In this document: piece after piece, positions 1 to 12,200 of the stretch
Layout: each line of letters begins with the position of its first letter
Numbering within the stretch: position 1 is the stretch's first letter
Assembly (NCBI GenBank): GCA_024509875.1
Contig: JAMPIV010017770.1
Location: 30,001 to 94,000 of the forward strand
Length of the DNA stretch: 64,000 bases
Direction of reading: 5' to 3'
Source of the DNA: Oreohelix idahoensis
Lineage: Eukaryota > Mollusca > Gastropoda > Stylommatophora > Oreohelicidae
The notes under the pieces: generated by a model
The model's database searches: none
Seen by the model: only the letters and a program-made list of their open reading frames with translations
Told to the model about the DNA's origin: nothing
Translations under genes and position numbers: made by a program

Positions 1-1163
1 ATGTATGTATGTTTTGTATGTTTTTTTATGTATGTATGTTGTATTATGTATTGTATGTATTTTTGTTTTTTATGTATTTGTTTTTTTTATGATATTATGT
101 ATTATGGTTTTTGTTTTATGTATGTTATGTTATGGGGTATGTATGGGAGTTTATTTATTTTGTAATGTATGTTTGTATGTTTTGTATGTATGTATGTATT
201 AATTTTTTTTTTTTTAATTTTGTTTTTTGTTTGTTTTATTATTATGTTGTTGTTTGTATGTTTTTTTTTGTATTTTTTATGTATGTATGTATTTTTTATT
301 TTTTGTTGTATTATTTGTATTTATGTTTTTTTTATGTTTTTTTTTTTGTATTTATTTATGTATGTATGTATGTATGTATGTATGTATGTATGTATGTATG
401 TATGTATGTATGTATGTATGTATGTATGTATGTATGTATGTATGTATGTATGTATGTATGTATGTATGTATGTATGTATGTATGGTATTGTTTGTATTTT
501 GATGTATTTTGTTATGTATGTATATAAATAAATTTGTTTGTTTTTTTTTTTTTTTTTTAAAATGTTTGTATGTTTTTATTTTGAATTTTGTTTATATTAT
601 GTATTTTTATTTATTTTTTTTTTTTATTTTTTTTTATGTGTATGTATATATGTTTGTTTTTTGATTTTGTTTATTTATTCCTTTGTATTTGTATGTATTT
701 ATGGGTTTACATATGTATGTAAATGTAATGTTATTTATGTATGTATTTAAAATGTAGGTATTTATTTTGTAGTACTTATGTTTGAGAAATTATTTAAATT
801 ATTTTGTATAAATATGTTTTTTTTATGTATTTGTTATTTTTATGTGGGGATATTTTATTATGGGAATAATATTATTTTTTATTGTTTGTATACATTATTA
901 TTATTAATTTGTTTTGTTATTTGTATTTATTTTAATATGTATGTATTGTATGTGTTTTAATGTATGTATTGTTGTATATTTCAAAATATTTAAATGTATG
1001 TATGTATGTTTGTTTATTATATATTGTATGGCATGTATGTAAAAAAAAAAAGAATTTTTAAATATTTATTATGGTGTTTTTAAATTTGTATATTATTTTT
1101 TTATGTATTTATTGTATATGTTTATTAATATATATACATATTAAGTATATTTTATAACCCCCC
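1..1163. repeat. Decayed TATG microsatellite, C-free on the plus strand
   Basis: The stretch is made of TATG, TTTG and long T runs. From base 1 to base 679 there is no C on the plus strand, and only a handful occur up to about 1155. A perfect array lies at 357-484 and the rest reads as degraded or expanded versions of the same unit. Open frames here encode only MYVC-type repeats and are not genes. Confidence 0.9.
357..484. repeat. Perfect (TATG)32 microsatellite
   Basis: Thirty-two uninterrupted TATG units, 128 bases. It is the core of the surrounding low-complexity tract. Confidence 0.95.
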
Positions 1164-2602
1164 TGTGAATTTTAATGTGTGAAACTTGCTATTGCATGTC
1201 AAAGTCATTTGAGGCTGGCAACCTCAGCGTATAGAATGATGATTCATGAACCACCACTGCACGGTCTGATTATTGCTTTATTGATAGTTTCGTAAAGAGA
1301 ACTAAAAAGCATAAAGTAGTTCCAAGTTCTCTATGGAGCAGGGAGGGAAAGATGAAAGAAATGATGAACATTCTAAGTATAATACTTACATTTTCAAAGA
1401 AGTGTAAATGTCCCTATAAACATGTTCACTTCAAAATTAATTTAAGTTTTCAATATTTAAACCAGTGTAAATGTCTATGTGAAAAATTATTCATTTTAAA
1501 TTATAGAAGTTTCGAGCATTTCAACAAGTGTAAATATAAAGGACACATAAATGAATATATATTGTGAACACTTTTCAAATAGTGGAGATGTAAATGTAAA
1601 ACATTTTATATCTGTACGTTTAACCTTTTCATTTAAATGTAATGTAAAGCTAAAGCTATTCAGTTTAAATGTAAAGGAAGTTTTATCCCGACGGATGAAA
1701 TTTAATTCTCGTCGAGGGTAAGTTGTGACATGGGATGACAGAATAGAAGAGTGGGGCACATAACTATGTGTCGGAAAACGCCATACTCAGAACAGCGTTT
1801 CGTTTCTATTTCTATTACCAGTTATTGGTGGTACCAGCAGAAAGTACTATCTCTGGAACCAAGTTGAGGTAGAAGTGAATTGACGTTGTGCTATACGCCA
1901 TCATAAGAGGGCCTGATAGACAGACGTAGAACCAGCGGGGCCGTTAATCCTTGCCGTCCTGGGAACGTGCGGCGCCTGAACTTTGACCAGAGAGGAGGGT
2001 GAGCAGAGTGAAAAGAACCAACCCATAAGGAGGATTAGAATCATCATTGGCAGCTAAGTTAACCTATATGCTGCCACAGGAACTTTTTATAAAAAAAATC
2101 ATTCAAGTGATGAAAACCTTTTTCATAAATATTCAAATTATTTTTTAACTGTTAAACCTAAAGTGATTATTAAATATTGTTATTTGTAATGTTACAAATT
2201 TAACTTCGATTCAATCATTTTAAATGTACTACATGTTTGTCTCAGTCAAAATTACTACACACACTCTAAACAGAGCTATATAATAATAATAATAATAATT
2301 CCACTGATTAACTCAACGGTAGGGGCTTAACGAGCTAGAATAAACCATTGCGTAAATTCTTCATAAAAGGTGTCGGCAGATTACAGAATTAACGTGCTCA
2401 GCAATAGCCAGCATTGTTTTCGATTATCTGAATATCTTGTGAAGACTCCCATGTGATAGAAGCTTTACTGTTGTTCTATATACATTTCTGCCAAGAGTAA
2501 TCTTGTGTAAAGATAGACTCCATTGAAGCCTATAATAGATACTCTTGAGTTGTTGCCACTGTTGGAAAATTACTGCACAGCAGGGGAGGCAATACCGTTA
2601 TA
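1164..2602. repeat. Diverged direct repeat, copy 1 (possible old LTR)
   Basis: It matches 3742-5060 in the same orientation along most of its length. Shared landmarks in order are TGTGAAT at the start, GTCATTTGAGGCTGGC, ATAGAATGATGATT, ACTATCTCTGGAAC, CTGAATATCTTGTGAA, CTGCCAAGAGTAATCTTGTG and GCCACTGTTGGA. The start with TG and the 1.1-kb gap between copies fit an old LTR pair, but I see no coding internal region, no matching target duplication and no clear primer-binding site. An ancient tandem duplication is equally possible. Internal GTGTAAATGT-type repeats run from about 1380 to 1680. Confidence 0.65.
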
Positions 2603-3741
2603 ACCACAGAAGGATTTAAAGCCTGAGATCCCGGTATGTGAAAATATTTCCTGTTTCTTTATCATTGGAGGATGGGGTACAATTGCGTGAAGTCTACACC
2701 AAAGTACTAGTAGTTTCTGTAGTAGTTTGTGTGGTGGACTGTGACGGATATATTGGGTGGATCTCTTCTTCTCTCCGGCAGTATTCAGTTACATTTGTTG
2801 TGAGTTCCTTTTTCGTGAAATTTCAGTGGTTTGCACATTTATTTCTCTGCTATCAAGCAGATATTTGGTATTTCATATCATCGTATACTGCCTTCGGTGA
2901 TAATCCGGCATGATTGCTTTATGCTTTTCGGCTTTGCTAAGATTAGGCACATGTAAAACCCCAGATGGGCCCGGTCAGTTTCGCATAGCGGCTGAGCGTT
3001 GTGTTTACCTAAGGCGGGCCAGTAGATAAATTACCCGCCTGCGGACATAATACAGACACGCACTTGACAGACGGAATGTTGTAATCAGCTTCCGGCAGAA
3101 TTATTAAGAAAATATTACTTGAGATAAAAGTAAGAAGTTATTTGTAATCACTGACGAGAATAGTACGGAAATCGCACGTCCATATTTGGAAGACACGACC
3201 TTTGCATTTACGCACAAAAATTTCTTAGTGGAACTATTTTGAATTACCCCACCAAAACACACAGATTTTGAAACTATTGGCCGGCATTCGAGATATAGGA
3301 GGAATAACCATATTTCTGATTGGGACCAGTTCTAATAGTAAACAACACGTGCCAGGAACGAAAGGGGCAATATAACCTGACACCTTAGTCAGTTTAGAAC
3401 ACTGTGAAAATTCACCTCACGCCAAGAAGACAACCAGACCTTGCCAGAGTAAAAAATGGTACCAGACCGGACCTTGTTGTTATTGAGGGCTTAGAGCCCA
3501 GGAAAACGCTACCATTTTAACACGAAAAACCGGAATCTGAGGAAACTGTAATACAAAGTCAAAAGTGGGAACTTGTTGCTAAAATAACACTACCACAGAT
3601 CACGCGTAAGAGGCATCGTCAATCTGCTTTAAACTATATATCTGAGCCAGCAGTCTGTGTGCTTAAAGATTGGCGTAAGTTGTACATTGTAAATTCTATA
3701 TTTTGCATTATTAACATGTGAACAATATGTATATAGTGACA
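2603..3741. other. Anonymous sequence between two direct repeats
   Basis: No domain is recognisable on either strand. The longest frame, 2638-2913 plus, is hydrophobic but matches nothing I know. If the flanking repeats are LTRs, this would be a non-coding or heavily deleted internal region. Confidence 0.4.
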
Positions 3742-5060
3742 TGTGAATACTAATATGTGAAAATTGCTTGTGGATGTCCAAGTCATTTGAGGCTGGCTAC
3801 CTCAGCATATAGAATGATGATTTCATGAAGCACCGCTGCCAGGGCTGGTGACTGCTTCATTGCGAGTTTCTTACAGACAACCAAAAGCAGAGGTAGTCCC
3901 AAATTCCATAAGGAGCAGGAAGTGAATGATGAAAGAAAGGATGTACATAATCTATATTTTAACATTTTCAACCAGTGTAGATGTAAATGTAAACATATTC
4001 AATCTATATTGTTAACATTTTCAAACATGGTAGATGTAAAGGAAAACATATTCAATTTATATTATTAACCTTTTCAACCAATGTACAATGTAAAGTTAAA
4101 TATAAATCTATTAAATTTAAATGAAATAAATGTTTTTTTCCGCTCAATGTGATTAATATTAATTCTCAGCGAGAGTAAAAGTTCGGATGTAGACGGAATG
4201 GTTAAATGAAAAGAGAGGGGCATGTATGTGTCGGGAAACTCAGAGGGTATTTGTTTCTCTTCTTTTGTGTCACTAGTTGGTGCTACCAGTTGAGGGTACT
4301 ATCTCTGGAACACGTGAGGGTATAAGTAACCTAAAGTCGACGCTAGACACCATCATCAGACGGGTCTTAGAGACGCAAGACCAACCTTGTAGACATTCCG
4401 GGACAAATATGGGAACGTGCTGCACACTACAACATTGACCGTCCTCCATCTGCAAAGACCCAAACATCAGCTGGAGCAGAACAGACAAAAGCATAAGCAG
4501 CTAAGTAGAAACATAAAAGCTGCCAAGTGAACTCTTACTCAAACCTCGATAACATCATTGATGATGAGCCTTTTTGTTAAATAATTATTCATTTTTTAAA
4601 TCTGTTAAAATATAATTGATTATTAAATTTATTACTTTTATAAAATCAAATCTAAAGTTGATTTAATTATTTTGAATGTACTACATCCGTAAGTCTCAGA
4701 CAATTTCTTTAATACACTTAAACAGAGCTATACAATAATAGTAAGAGGAATTTCGCTGAATTAACTCAGCTGGGGGCTTGAAAGAGCTAACGAATTATAA
4801 GATAAACCTATCCTTCATAAAAGTTGACGGCAGATACTAGAGTTAACATTTGCTCAGCCTCATGCAGCATTGTTCTCGCTTTCTGAATATCTTGTGAAAA
4901 CACTCTTGAGGTAGAAGCATCGTTATCCTTCTACCTACAACTCTGCCAAGAGTAATCTTGTGCAAAAGGTAGACACCTTTGAAGACCTGCATTAGTTACT
5001 CTTGAGTTTTGGCCACTGTTGGACCACTACTGCAGATCTAGAGGCAGGCAAGCCGTGACA
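3742..5060. repeat. Diverged direct repeat, copy 2 (possible old LTR)
   Basis: Partner of 1164-2602, starting TGTGAAT and ending near CCGTGACA. The many substitutions and indels between the copies show it is much older than the LTRs of elements A and B. Confidence 0.65.
3956..4112. repeat. Short minisatellite with a unit of about 54 bp
   Basis: Three imperfect units each begin AACATTTTCAA or AACCTTTTCAA and carry a GTAGATGTAAA- or GTACAATGTAAA-like centre and a CATATTCAAT- or ATAAATCTAT-like end. A more degraded version of the same array occupies about 1380-1680 in the partner repeat, so it predates the duplication. Confidence 0.6.
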
Positions 5061-5154
5061 TGGACTTTTGACTCAGTTTATATATGTATTTGTTATTAAC
5101 ATTTAATACCCATAGAAAGGGACCATGACGACAAAGTTCTACCGTAACTTCAAA

Positions 5155-5159
5155 CTTAC
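5155..5159. other. Target site duplication CTTAC, left of element A
   Basis: CTTAC stands immediately left of the first TGTCACG and recurs immediately right of the last GACA at 30541. It marks the whole tandem array as the product of one integration site. Confidence 0.9.
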
Positions 5160-7662
5160 TGTCACGTGGGTTTTGATCATTAAATTGCCTACATCTTCTT
5201 CCTATTCTCTCACCCGCATCCTTTTATTTTATTATCTTTCCGTACTTGTTTTTCCTGTATTTTTTCGCATCACTCGTTGCGAAAAAATACATTTCTTTCC
5301 CATCATCGTTTTTCTTTCTCATACTGACTAGTAATTTTATTACATAGATGTCAGTCAGACGTGAAGTGCGATTTAGTTGCAGTCCATCTCAGACATCGAG
5401 CCGACTGGGGTCTGCACCTTCAGATGACACGACACTCCTGAGTTGATTCAAGATTCTCGACGTAAACGCGTGAGAATGCTAGGAGAGAGCCGACATCCGT
5501 CTGCATTTTCAACGGTCAACGAGTAGTTGCATCGGCCGAACGCTAAGCAGGAGCGAATATTTACACCTTATAGTCGCAGTTTCAGACATCTGTCGTCCGG
5601 AAATCCCAGCTGACACGGCTCACTGTTGGCCGGGTCAGCGCGAGGTGCGGAAATGCAGAAGTGTCAGTTATGTAAGACGTCTAGTAATGGTAATGTTAAA
5701 CGTAAGGTGTTTTACACGGGAAAGGGGAGATGATTTCGGAGTTTGAAAAAATGTGGGATTGTTTGCCCCTGTTTTCAAATATCCACCCAGGAGCTGAAAT
5801 CTGATTTCATTTCAGTCTCCAACATCTCCAGTAGACGGAACACACGTGCTTAGCGAATGAAGCTTGTATAGCAAATTTCATAGTTCTCGTCAGATTTGTG
5901 ACGAGCTTCTAAATACCTATCTAGTGAATTATCCTAGTCGTGGCGTTACTGTAGTGCTGTGGTGAGATTAATAAAATAGATATCTAGTATTTTGGAAAGT
6001 GATTTAGTGTTAAAATCGCCTATTTCATTCTAAACTAGTTCTGTGTCCAGAGTGCTTAATTTATAGTTTGTATGATTTTTCTAGTGACGTATACAGTGGA
6101 AATACATAATAAATTATATCTTTAGCTTACTAAAAACTAGTAGCTATAAGGAATTTAATTTAACGGCTAATACTCAGTCGAGAATATTTTATAACTAAAC
6201 TTATAAAATGCTAGATGCGACATCAGTGAATAGTGACGGAATACGCAGATATTCCTGAATTCATGATGATTGATTTTATAACTTATTTCACCGGAAAATT
6301 TAAATGATAAGTCAAGCAGTACACTTGCGGTTTAATAATGTAAGTTATATTGAGTACATGTATGTAAATTATTTGATATGTGTTCTTTCTTTTATATATA
6401 GTGAAACGGTGGTACCCAACTTGCCAGCGTTTAGTAAAGAGACATATTTGTGTGAAGCATAGACCGTTCCTATCTTTAACCACGTGGGTGTTTTTTTTTT
6501 TGTTTCAAGTAACACTGATCTGACAGTGCTTATGCCATCAGAGAGAGACAGTAATAGCAATCCCACTAACGGTTTCTAAGGACTAGAAATATATATATAT
6601 TGGGCTTTTGAGCCAGTTCATATTGCTCCACAAATTTAGATGTACATGCTGCCTGGCGGCGAGAATATTACAAGAATCACAGTAACATTCCGACAGAGAT
6701 TGTGACTAGTATTGTGGTGACCAAATATAGTACCTGCCTGATAGAAGACACCGATCTGACATTCATTAAATCCTAGAATCCAAAGCTAATGACATTGTGC
6801 TCTGCTAACTTTTGTGCCTGGACAATATTTTATGTGACTTAATCAGACATTCGAAAAAATTAGAACACCCAAGGAATCGTTCCCTGAGAGTTTAGTACGT
6901 CTTTTGGAACTGGGGATTTCTTGGTCAAGGACTGCATTTTCGGGTCTGTGTGAAGGTCCTAGAATTATTATGTTCCCAGAGGCAGCGAGCAAAGTTGTGA
7001 GTAAAAAAACTGTGTACCCATGGCCATGGCTGAATGAATGAGTGTACGCAGATCAGAGTGTTATTTTACAGTTGTATATTGTCACCCATTTACTGTCTTA
7101 ATTCTTTTTTTGTTTAACCTGCAGAATTTGTTACTATATGCTAGAGTTTCTTTACTTCTTAGGCTAAATCAGATTATTCAACTCTGTGCATACATTTACG
7201 AGAAAAGAAGAAAAACTCTTAGCCTCAACCCTACGTATCTATAACTCTTTGGGCCATCATCTGTTCTCTTAACGGGGCTGTGGGCTAAACCTAGAGTAAG
7301 ATTCTAACGGGCTATCATCCTTGTAGCATTTTTTTAAATTTTATGACTATTTGTATATGTTTTCCTTGATGTAAATTTTTGGTGTTGTGAGAAGATTTTT
7401 TTTAGATGATAATAATAAAATCTCTCTTGAACTAAATCAGTGCGTTGGTCAGCTCGTTCAAATAATATATATATTCATGGTTATAGATCTCCCACGTCTG
7501 TGTGTTTAACTGTCGTCACGTGTATGTGCGTGCCCGTGAGTAGATAGAGATTTATGTAATATATATCTGTGGTTTAGACTGTCTGACACTTTAAAAGCGG
7601 TCGTAGAAGATAGGTGAGAGAGAGAAGATTATCTCGATTCTCAAAGACAGCCTCTATATCAC
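5160..7662 (+). repeat. Element A, first LTR, left part (2503 bp)
   Basis: It begins TGTCACGTGG and matches the LTRs at 21324 and 27926 until element B interrupts it after ATCAC. The remainder of the LTR resumes at 17212. A candidate AATAAA polyadenylation signal lies at about 7414-7419 and is conserved in the other two LTRs. Small frames repeated in all three LTRs show no known domain, and their conservation only reflects LTR homology. Confidence 0.93.
7658..7662. other. Target site duplication ATCAC, left of element B
   Basis: ATCAC occurs once at this point in the uninterrupted LTRs of A (TATATCACATTATAT). Here it is duplicated on both sides of element B. Confidence 0.93.
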
Positions 7663-9110
7663 TGATAAAGTTGATATTTAGTTGGATATAATATATGTTG
7701 ATAAAGTACACCAGAACACTCCTAGGCGGGAAGACAGGCGTCTATCATCATCAGTTGACAAGATCCCTATGGTGTTGCCTGCCCCACTGTAGTGTATGGA
7801 ATGTCAACTTGACCTACGCAGTGTTGTGTAGACATGGATGGAGTGTATAATGTGCGAATGATGATACGGGTTCGTGTTGTTGACAAATGTTCTCTTCTCA
7901 CACTCATGTATGACCGGAAGTCATCGACACCAACGACTGTGTACCTTTTCTAAAGTTTAATTGGACGTACACACTCGACAGCACAGATAGTGACAAATCA
8001 CAGGTTGCCATAATACATCATAGTACAGTGGACAAATGGTCTTGCAATGTTACATGGGCACTCATGTAGAATAATGGTATAATGGACTGTCAATAGCCAA
8101 GCACTCAGTATCGCCCATACATATATCATCTGACGTCACTGACTGAGCACGTCAGCTTGTAAACAATATTTCAGATGACTTCTAAACCTAATCTCGTTTA
8201 GCAACGATTCTTCAACATAATGTTCAGCACATATTTTTCCATATAATAGTATTGAACCACTAACAATGGGTTCTCATGTGTAGCAGTGATCTCTGGACTG
8301 ATCAAGCGATAATACGGGCATCCCTTTTCTCTTCTTGAAAGTCCTACATGTTTTGGTTCCAAGATGGCTCCACTCGTGAACTGTCACTCACGTTTGAATA
8401 CAGATAATGAATCTGTTCTAAAGTTAGTCATTCATACAACATTTCGTTGCTCTGTAGATTTGGTCATGAACAATAGACTGCATTCTACAGAATATAGTGC
8501 TGCTAGGAATCGAAGTCGTTTTTCATCGAGTCAAATATATTCTCTTAAACATTCAAATCGTAATTATCGACAATGGTGGCTTCGATCGAGAGTTCATAAG
8601 AGTATCTTTGATTACCTTGGTAGAGGGAATATGAAACTGCCATTCCTTGGCAAGATGAATAAACACTGGGGTAAAGCATACACGATAGGTCTAGACGACT
8701 ATCACTTTCCCCAAAACCACTGAGATCACTTTTCAAGGCATCAAGCCGACATAGCAAAAACACACACATTCCCTATCAGGACGAAGCCAAATCACCCCAC
8801 TCAAGCGACACATCCGCCGAATAGCCTTTGACCTCTCTAGAGACAACAGAACATATAGTTCGACCTAGATATGTAAAGATATACAGATATAAGACAGACT
8901 TGTCCTACTCAGACAAACAATACACATAAATTCAGGCCATAGATATTCTGAAGCAAGAACAATCTATTATTACCCAAACAACGAATAAATCGCAGTAAAA
9001 ATGTATTTATCCGCGGAGTTCAAGGGAAGTAACTCAATAATGACTTTCCCTTAAGCACTAAAAAATTACCTATGTATAATATTGTAAGATATCAAAGACT
9101 GCACGTAACA
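7663..9110 (-). repeat. Element B 3' LTR (left copy)
   Basis: On the plus strand it runs from TGATAAAG to GTAACA; in element sense it starts TGTTACGTGC. It is nearly identical to 15760-17206. A 119-codon plus-strand frame at 8364-8723 is present in both copies, but it is antisense to the element and resembles nothing known. Confidence 0.95.
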
Positions 9111-9130
9111 GTCTTACCACACCTCCCGGG
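9111..9130 (-). other. Element B polypurine tract
   Basis: In element sense the bases just before the 3' LTR read CCCGGGAGGTGTGGTAAGAC, a G-rich purine stretch of the kind that primes plus-strand synthesis. A facing A-run and T-run hairpin lies just upstream at about 9131-9181. Confidence 0.6.
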
Positions 9131-9615
9131 AAAAAAAAAAAATGAACATTTTTTTTTATTTTTTTTTTTTTTTTTTTTTTTGAAATACATCTAGGAGCAA
9201 CGTACAATAGGCTCACAACGCATGAATAATGCGCAGATGAAAATATCAGGAATACCTATAACGCCTAATATGAGGCTAAGTCGACTTATGGAGCGACTGG
9301 TGAGAATGTGTCTCATAAACTGAGAGAAATTATTTCTCTACAAGTATATTTTTCCAGGAAGGTGTCATCAAAGTATAATACAATTCTGGCAATTACACAA
9401 TGCCTAAAAAATTCATATCATCACTACGTATTAGATATCTTAAATTTATGATTTATGAAGTAAAAATCATCAAAGCACAGCGGTGAATAAACATACATGA
9501 ACCGCTATGTAGTGATACAATCATTATATTATTAAATTACAAATGTGTATCTATCATGATATAGAAAAGGAACTACTATAGAACTAGACATATCAAGAAG
9601 TCTAAGCCCTAATAG
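9131..9615 (-). other. Element B 3' untranslated region
   Basis: AT-rich sequence between the RNase H stop codon and the polypurine tract, including a long T run at about 9147-9181. No coding signal. Confidence 0.6.
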
Positions 9616-11031
9616 TTATGTGGAATCATGTGGGCATCTTGACAGAATGTCTGCCATCACATTATCTGATCCCCGAATAGCTCGCACAGAGAAATGAAAA
9701 GGTTGAAGAGCAATTGCATATCGAGTAGACCTCGAGCTCTTCAAATTCTTACTCTGTATAGCAGTAAGAGCTTTTTGGTCTGTTTCTACTATGAAATGTG
9801 CGCCTAGTAGGAATCTCTGTAGTTTGAGGATCGACCAAACCATAGCTAATAGCTCACGGTCTAAAACCGAATAATTCCTTTCTGCCGCATTAAGTTTTCT
9901 GGAAATATACATTACAGGATGCAGAGTTCCAGAGTACTCTTGCATTAGTGCCGCTCCAATCCCAGTGGATGAAGCGTCACTACGAAGAACGAATGTCTTA
10001 TCTTTAGTGGGTAGCACTAAAATAGGTGGTGTTGAAAACAGTGTTTTAATCTTATCCAGAGAGCATTGGCATTCCTGAGACCAGTGGACCACATTAGGCG
10101 AACCTTTCTTTAGAAGTGTTGAGAGAGGTGCCATGATAGAGGATAGATTCTGAATGAATCTGCCATAAAATTGAATAAGACCTAACAGACTTCTCACCTG
10201 TTTTTTAGTCTTAGGGATTGAGATGTTAAGTATCTTACTAGTATTATGGTCCTCTGTCTTTAGGAAACCATGACCAACTCGGTGGCCTAGGAAAGAAATT
10301 TCGCTAAAACCAATATAGGCTTTAGAGGGTTTCGCTGTCAGGTTGTGCTCACGCAAAGTAGACAGCAATTCATCTAACCCTGAATAGTGATCTTCCCAAG
10401 TATCGCTGAAAAGACAGATGTCGTCTAGATATGCAATGACATCTGACCGATAAGATAGGATTCGGCGCATCATGCGTACGAACGTAGCTGGTGCGTTCAT
10501 AAGACCGAAAGGCATAAAATTCCATTGGAACAAACCTCTAGGTGTTGAAAAAGCCGTGAGAGGTTTGGCGCGTTCAGATAAAGGAACTTGCCAATATCCC
10601 TTAGACAAATCAAGTTTAGTGAAAAAATGAGATTTGGAGAGTCGAGTAAGTAGCTCTTCCAGTAAAGGCATAGGTTCGGCATCGAACTTCGTTACTTGAT
10701 TCAATTTTCGATAGTCAACGCAAAGACGTATGTTATTGTCTTTTTTACGCACAATGACCATCGGCGAAGAATACGCAGAGGTGGATGGTTCGATTATTTT
10801 CAAATCTATCATCACATCCAACTCTTTCTCGACCTGTGCTTGGAAATGTATAGGTATAGGATAAGGTCTAACCCTAATAGGAGTATGGTCAGTTAGCACA
10901 ATGTCATGTTGAATGACATTAGTTTGTCCAGGGATGTCAGTGAGTACATCCTGAAATGTTTGCAACATAGTTGAAACTTGTCGCTGTTCTCCTAGAGACA
11001 AATCAGGAGAGAGACAGTAACGTTCTTCCAT
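9616..11031 (-). CDS. pol: Element B reverse transcriptase and RNase H
   Basis: A 471-codon frame copies the element RNA into DNA and removes the RNA strand. RT fingers and palm carry RLCVDYRKLN at about residue 104, a TKLDLSKGYWQ motif, FMPFGLMNAPATF and the catalytic YLDD at about 200. RNase H follows with LRSDASS at about 349, a Glu in LDRELLAMVW, VETDQKAL at about 415 and ADILSRCP at about 459, so its acidic residues are present. There is no integrase after RNase H, since integrase lies upstream in a frame overlapping by 40 bases. The first Met may not be the true start: going from the integrase frame to this one needs a -1 shift, so RT may be made by frameshifting, or one base may be wrong. 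Confidence 0.93.
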   Translation of the reverse strand: MEERYCLSPDLSLGEQRQVSTMLQTFQDVLTDIPGQTNVIQHDIVLTDHTPIRVRPYPIPIHFQAQVEKELDVMIDLKIIEPSTSAYSSPMVIVRKKDNNIRLCVDYRKLNQVTKFDAEPMPLLEELLTRLSKSHFFTKLDLSKGYWQVPLSERAKPLTAFSTPRGLFQWNFMPFGLMNAPATFVRMMRRILSYRSDVIAYLDDICLFSDTWEDHYSGLDELLSTLREHNLTAKPSKAYIGFSEISFLGHRVGHGFLKTEDHNTSKILNISIPKTKKQVRSLLGLIQFYGRFIQNLSSIMAPLSTLLKKGSPNVVHWSQECQCSLDKIKTLFSTPPILVLPTKDKTFVLRSDASSTGIGAALMQEYSGTLHPVMYISRKLNAAERNYSVLDRELLAMVWSILKLQRFLLGAHFIVETDQKALTAIQSKNLKSSRSTRYAIALQPFHFSVRAIRGSDNVMADILSRCPHDST

Positions 11032-12200
11032 GATTCACTGGAATGAAGTGGGATCATTGGAAGAGGAAGATTTACATCTGAAAAACTTGTTTCCTCATCC
11101 TGTATCACGGACAGTGATGAGTAATGACCATGTGGTACTGGAGAATTGTCCGTTGCTTGGAAAATGGGTTGCAAATAATCCGGACGTTCATGGAATTCAG
11201 TAAGCATATTGATGTGGAAGGTTTTATGCTTCCCATCAATATCGACAATATAGTCGACATCGGAAATTTTCGATATTATATCGTACGGACCTTTCCAAGA
11301 AATAAGCAATCTGTTTTCCCTACAAGGTAGTAATACAAATGCTTTGTCACCAGGACAAAGTTGTCGTAAGCATCTCTTCTTATTGGCAAATTGCCTTGCC
11401 TTCTGTTTCGCAAATTCAGAAGAAGAAGTTGCTAATTTGCATGCTTCGATAATCTTTTGTCTCAACGCGATGACATATTCGTAGGATGACTTTGTGTCAT
11501 CGTCAATATTGTCAGATGTTATGAGATCGTGAAGCAACGACATAGGGCCACGCGGACGCGCGCCAAAGACGAGTTCAAAGGGAGAAAATCCCGTATGTTC
11601 ATTGGGTACCTCTCTGTAAGCGAAGAGGGCCGCAGGTAAAACTCTGTCCCAGTCTTGAGGATGATCCTCAGTTATCTTCCCCAGTAAGTTTTTAAGTGTT
11701 CTATTAAGGCGTTCGACCATACCATTAGACATTGGATGGTAGATACTACTTAAAGATCTATCTATCTGCAGGGTAGACATTACTTGAGACATGGTATCTG
11801 ATATTAGTTGGGTGCCATGGTCTGACAATATCTCTCCGGGGAACCCCAGACGAGAAAATATAAGCCAAAGAGCATCTGCAATATCAGCAGTAGTAATGCT
11901 CTTCAGAGGAATAGCCTCTGGCCAACGTGTGCACATATCAACACACGTCAAGATAAACTGATGTCCTCTGGCAGACTTGATCTTAAATGGACCAATAATG
12001 TCTATGGCCATTTTTTGAAACGGCCGAATAGGAATGTCCGCCGCCTGAATGGGTGCAGCATGCCGTGGACCTTTGGATTTAACTTCCTGACATACTTTAC
12101 AAGATCGACAATAAATCCGTATGTCCTTGTTTACCAATGGCCAAAAGAAAGCCGCAAGGACTCTTGACTTAGTACGGGAAAAAACCCATGTGTCCAGCAC
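10992..12200 (-). CDS. pol: Element B integrase (catalytic core and C-terminus)
   Basis: A 402-codon frame begins inside the zinc-binding domain, with the second pair of its HHCC ligands in YCRSCKVCQ. The DDE core has D in MAIDIIGPF (about residue 66), D in LSDHGTQ (about 126) and E in NGMVERLN (about 162), a D-35-E spacing. A GPY/F-type module, SWKGPYDIISKISDVDY, is at about 300. It joins the LTR ends to host DNA, and the flanking ATCAC duplication shows that this family makes 5-bp staggered cuts. The HHCC histidines lie in the upstream overlapping frame. The break falls in a T6 run at 12179-12184, so the Met at 12200 is unlikely to be a natural start. Confidence 0.92.
   Translation of the reverse strand: MLDTWVFSRTKSRVLAAFFWPLVNKDIRIYCRSCKVCQEVKSKGPRHAAPIQAADIPIRPFQKMAIDIIGPFKIKSARGHQFILTCVDMCTRWPEAIPLKSITTADIADALWLIFSRLGFPGEILSDHGTQLISDTMSQVMSTLQIDRSLSSIYHPMSNGMVERLNRTLKNLLGKITEDHPQDWDRVLPAALFAYREVPNEHTGFSPFELVFGARPRGPMSLLHDLITSDNIDDDTKSSYEYVIALRQKIIEACKLATSSSEFAKQKARQFANKKRCLRQLCPGDKAFVLLPCRENRLLISWKGPYDIISKISDVDYIVDIDGKHKTFHINMLTEFHERPDYLQPIFQATDNSPVPHGHYSSLSVIQDEETSFSDVNLPLPMIPLHSSESWKNVTVSLLICL

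Noticed and set aside
5..960. Several overlapping frames of 60-138 codons rich in MYVC
   Set aside because: They are translations of TATG and T-rich repeat DNA in all frames, with no start context or domain.
7038..7244. 68-codon frame present in all three element A LTRs
   Set aside because: Repeats by LTR homology only, hydrophobic and AT-driven, with no known family.
8364..8723. 119-codon frame, identical in both element B LTRs (also 16461-16820)
   Set aside because: LTR copies are made identical at insertion, so conservation is no evidence. The frame is antisense to the element and has no recognisable domain.
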